Part shown: positions 5,712 through 5,779 of the stretch, in pieces | Position numbering within the stretch: the first letter of the stretch is position 1 | Layout of the letters: each line of letters opens with the position of its first letter | Assembly: GCA_031370625.1 (NCBI GenBank) | Contig: JANMQR010000243.1 | Location: 1-5,779 of the forward strand | Length of the DNA: 5,779 bases | Direction: 5' to 3' | DNA from: UKL13-2 sp031370625 | GTDB lineage: Bacteria > Pseudomonadota > Gammaproteobacteria > Burkholderiales > Usitatibacteraceae | Notes under the pieces: generated by a model | Seen by the model: only the letters and a program-made list of their open reading frames with translations | What the model was told of the DNA's origin: nothing | The model's database searches: none | Position numbers and translations under genes: made by a program

Positions 5712-5779
5712 CTATTCTTTTTGTCTTTGGCGCTGCTTTTTCACGGTGAGGCAGGCGGCCACGTGGATGGTCAAATTCC
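5712..5779 (-). CDS. Possible C-terminal end of an upstream gene (partial)
   Basis: From the right edge a minus-strand frame stays open for 21 sense codons and stops with TAG at 5714-5712. It reads NLTIHVAACLTVKK followed by QRQRQKE. The codons for TIHVAACLTV nearly all end in G or C, as in the neighbouring genes, and the pattern of a hydrophobic strand followed by a basic, glutamine-rich tail is a believable protein end. The stop is 21 bases before the DUF2236 ATG, so the two could be co-transcribed. Too little is visible to name a family. A second minus-strand frame is also open over this short stretch, so the call is tentative. Confidence 0.4.
   Translation of the reverse strand, partial: NLTIHVAACLTVKKQRQRQKE

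Overview
The window looks like chromosomal DNA of a Beta- or Gammaproteobacterium of moderate GC content. Three things suggest this: a proteobacterial-type tRNA-Arg(ACG) with encoded CCA, a periplasmic-sensor diguanylate cyclase with a 7TMR-DISM architecture, and an HD-GYP protein with a TPR front end. The genus cannot be read from the sequence. No insertion sequence, integrase, CRISPR array or phage gene is visible.

Layout from left to right. Bases 1 to about 132 are AT-rich and carry, on the minus strand, the middle of a GNAT acetyltransferase; its C-terminal part runs off the left edge and its N-terminal half is missing. It abuts the 5' end of a plus-strand gene (133-1971) for a cytoplasmic TPR + HD-GYP cyclic-di-GMP phosphodiesterase whose start is doubtful. 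Next come a weak terminator, a promoter and tRNA-Arg(ACG) (2042-2118) with a strong hairpin terminator. Converging from the right, on the minus strand, is a membrane diguanylate cyclase (2179-3984) with signal peptide, 7TMR-DISMED2-like sensor, seven membrane helices and an intact GGDEF domain. Its roughly 260-base leader holds a candidate promoter and four tandem 10-base repeats. Upstream, also on the minus strand, is a DUF2236/MpaB-type heme oxygenase of the wider latex-clearing-protein superfamily (4245-5690). The right edge probably holds the last 22 codons of a further minus-strand gene just upstream of it.

Functionally, a predicted c-di-GMP-degrading enzyme and a predicted c-di-GMP-making enzyme face each other across a tRNA gene. 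One carries a soluble protein-interaction sensor and the other a periplasmic/membrane sensor. The DUF2236 oxygenase is an oxidative enzyme of unknown substrate with no evident link to signalling. The most unusual points are the chimeric-looking left junction, a sharp base-composition step inside the HD-GYP gene near base 930, the decamer repeats in the cyclase leader, and the replacement by Ser of the Glu expected in three-metal HD-GYP sites. I see no convincing new multi-gene system here.
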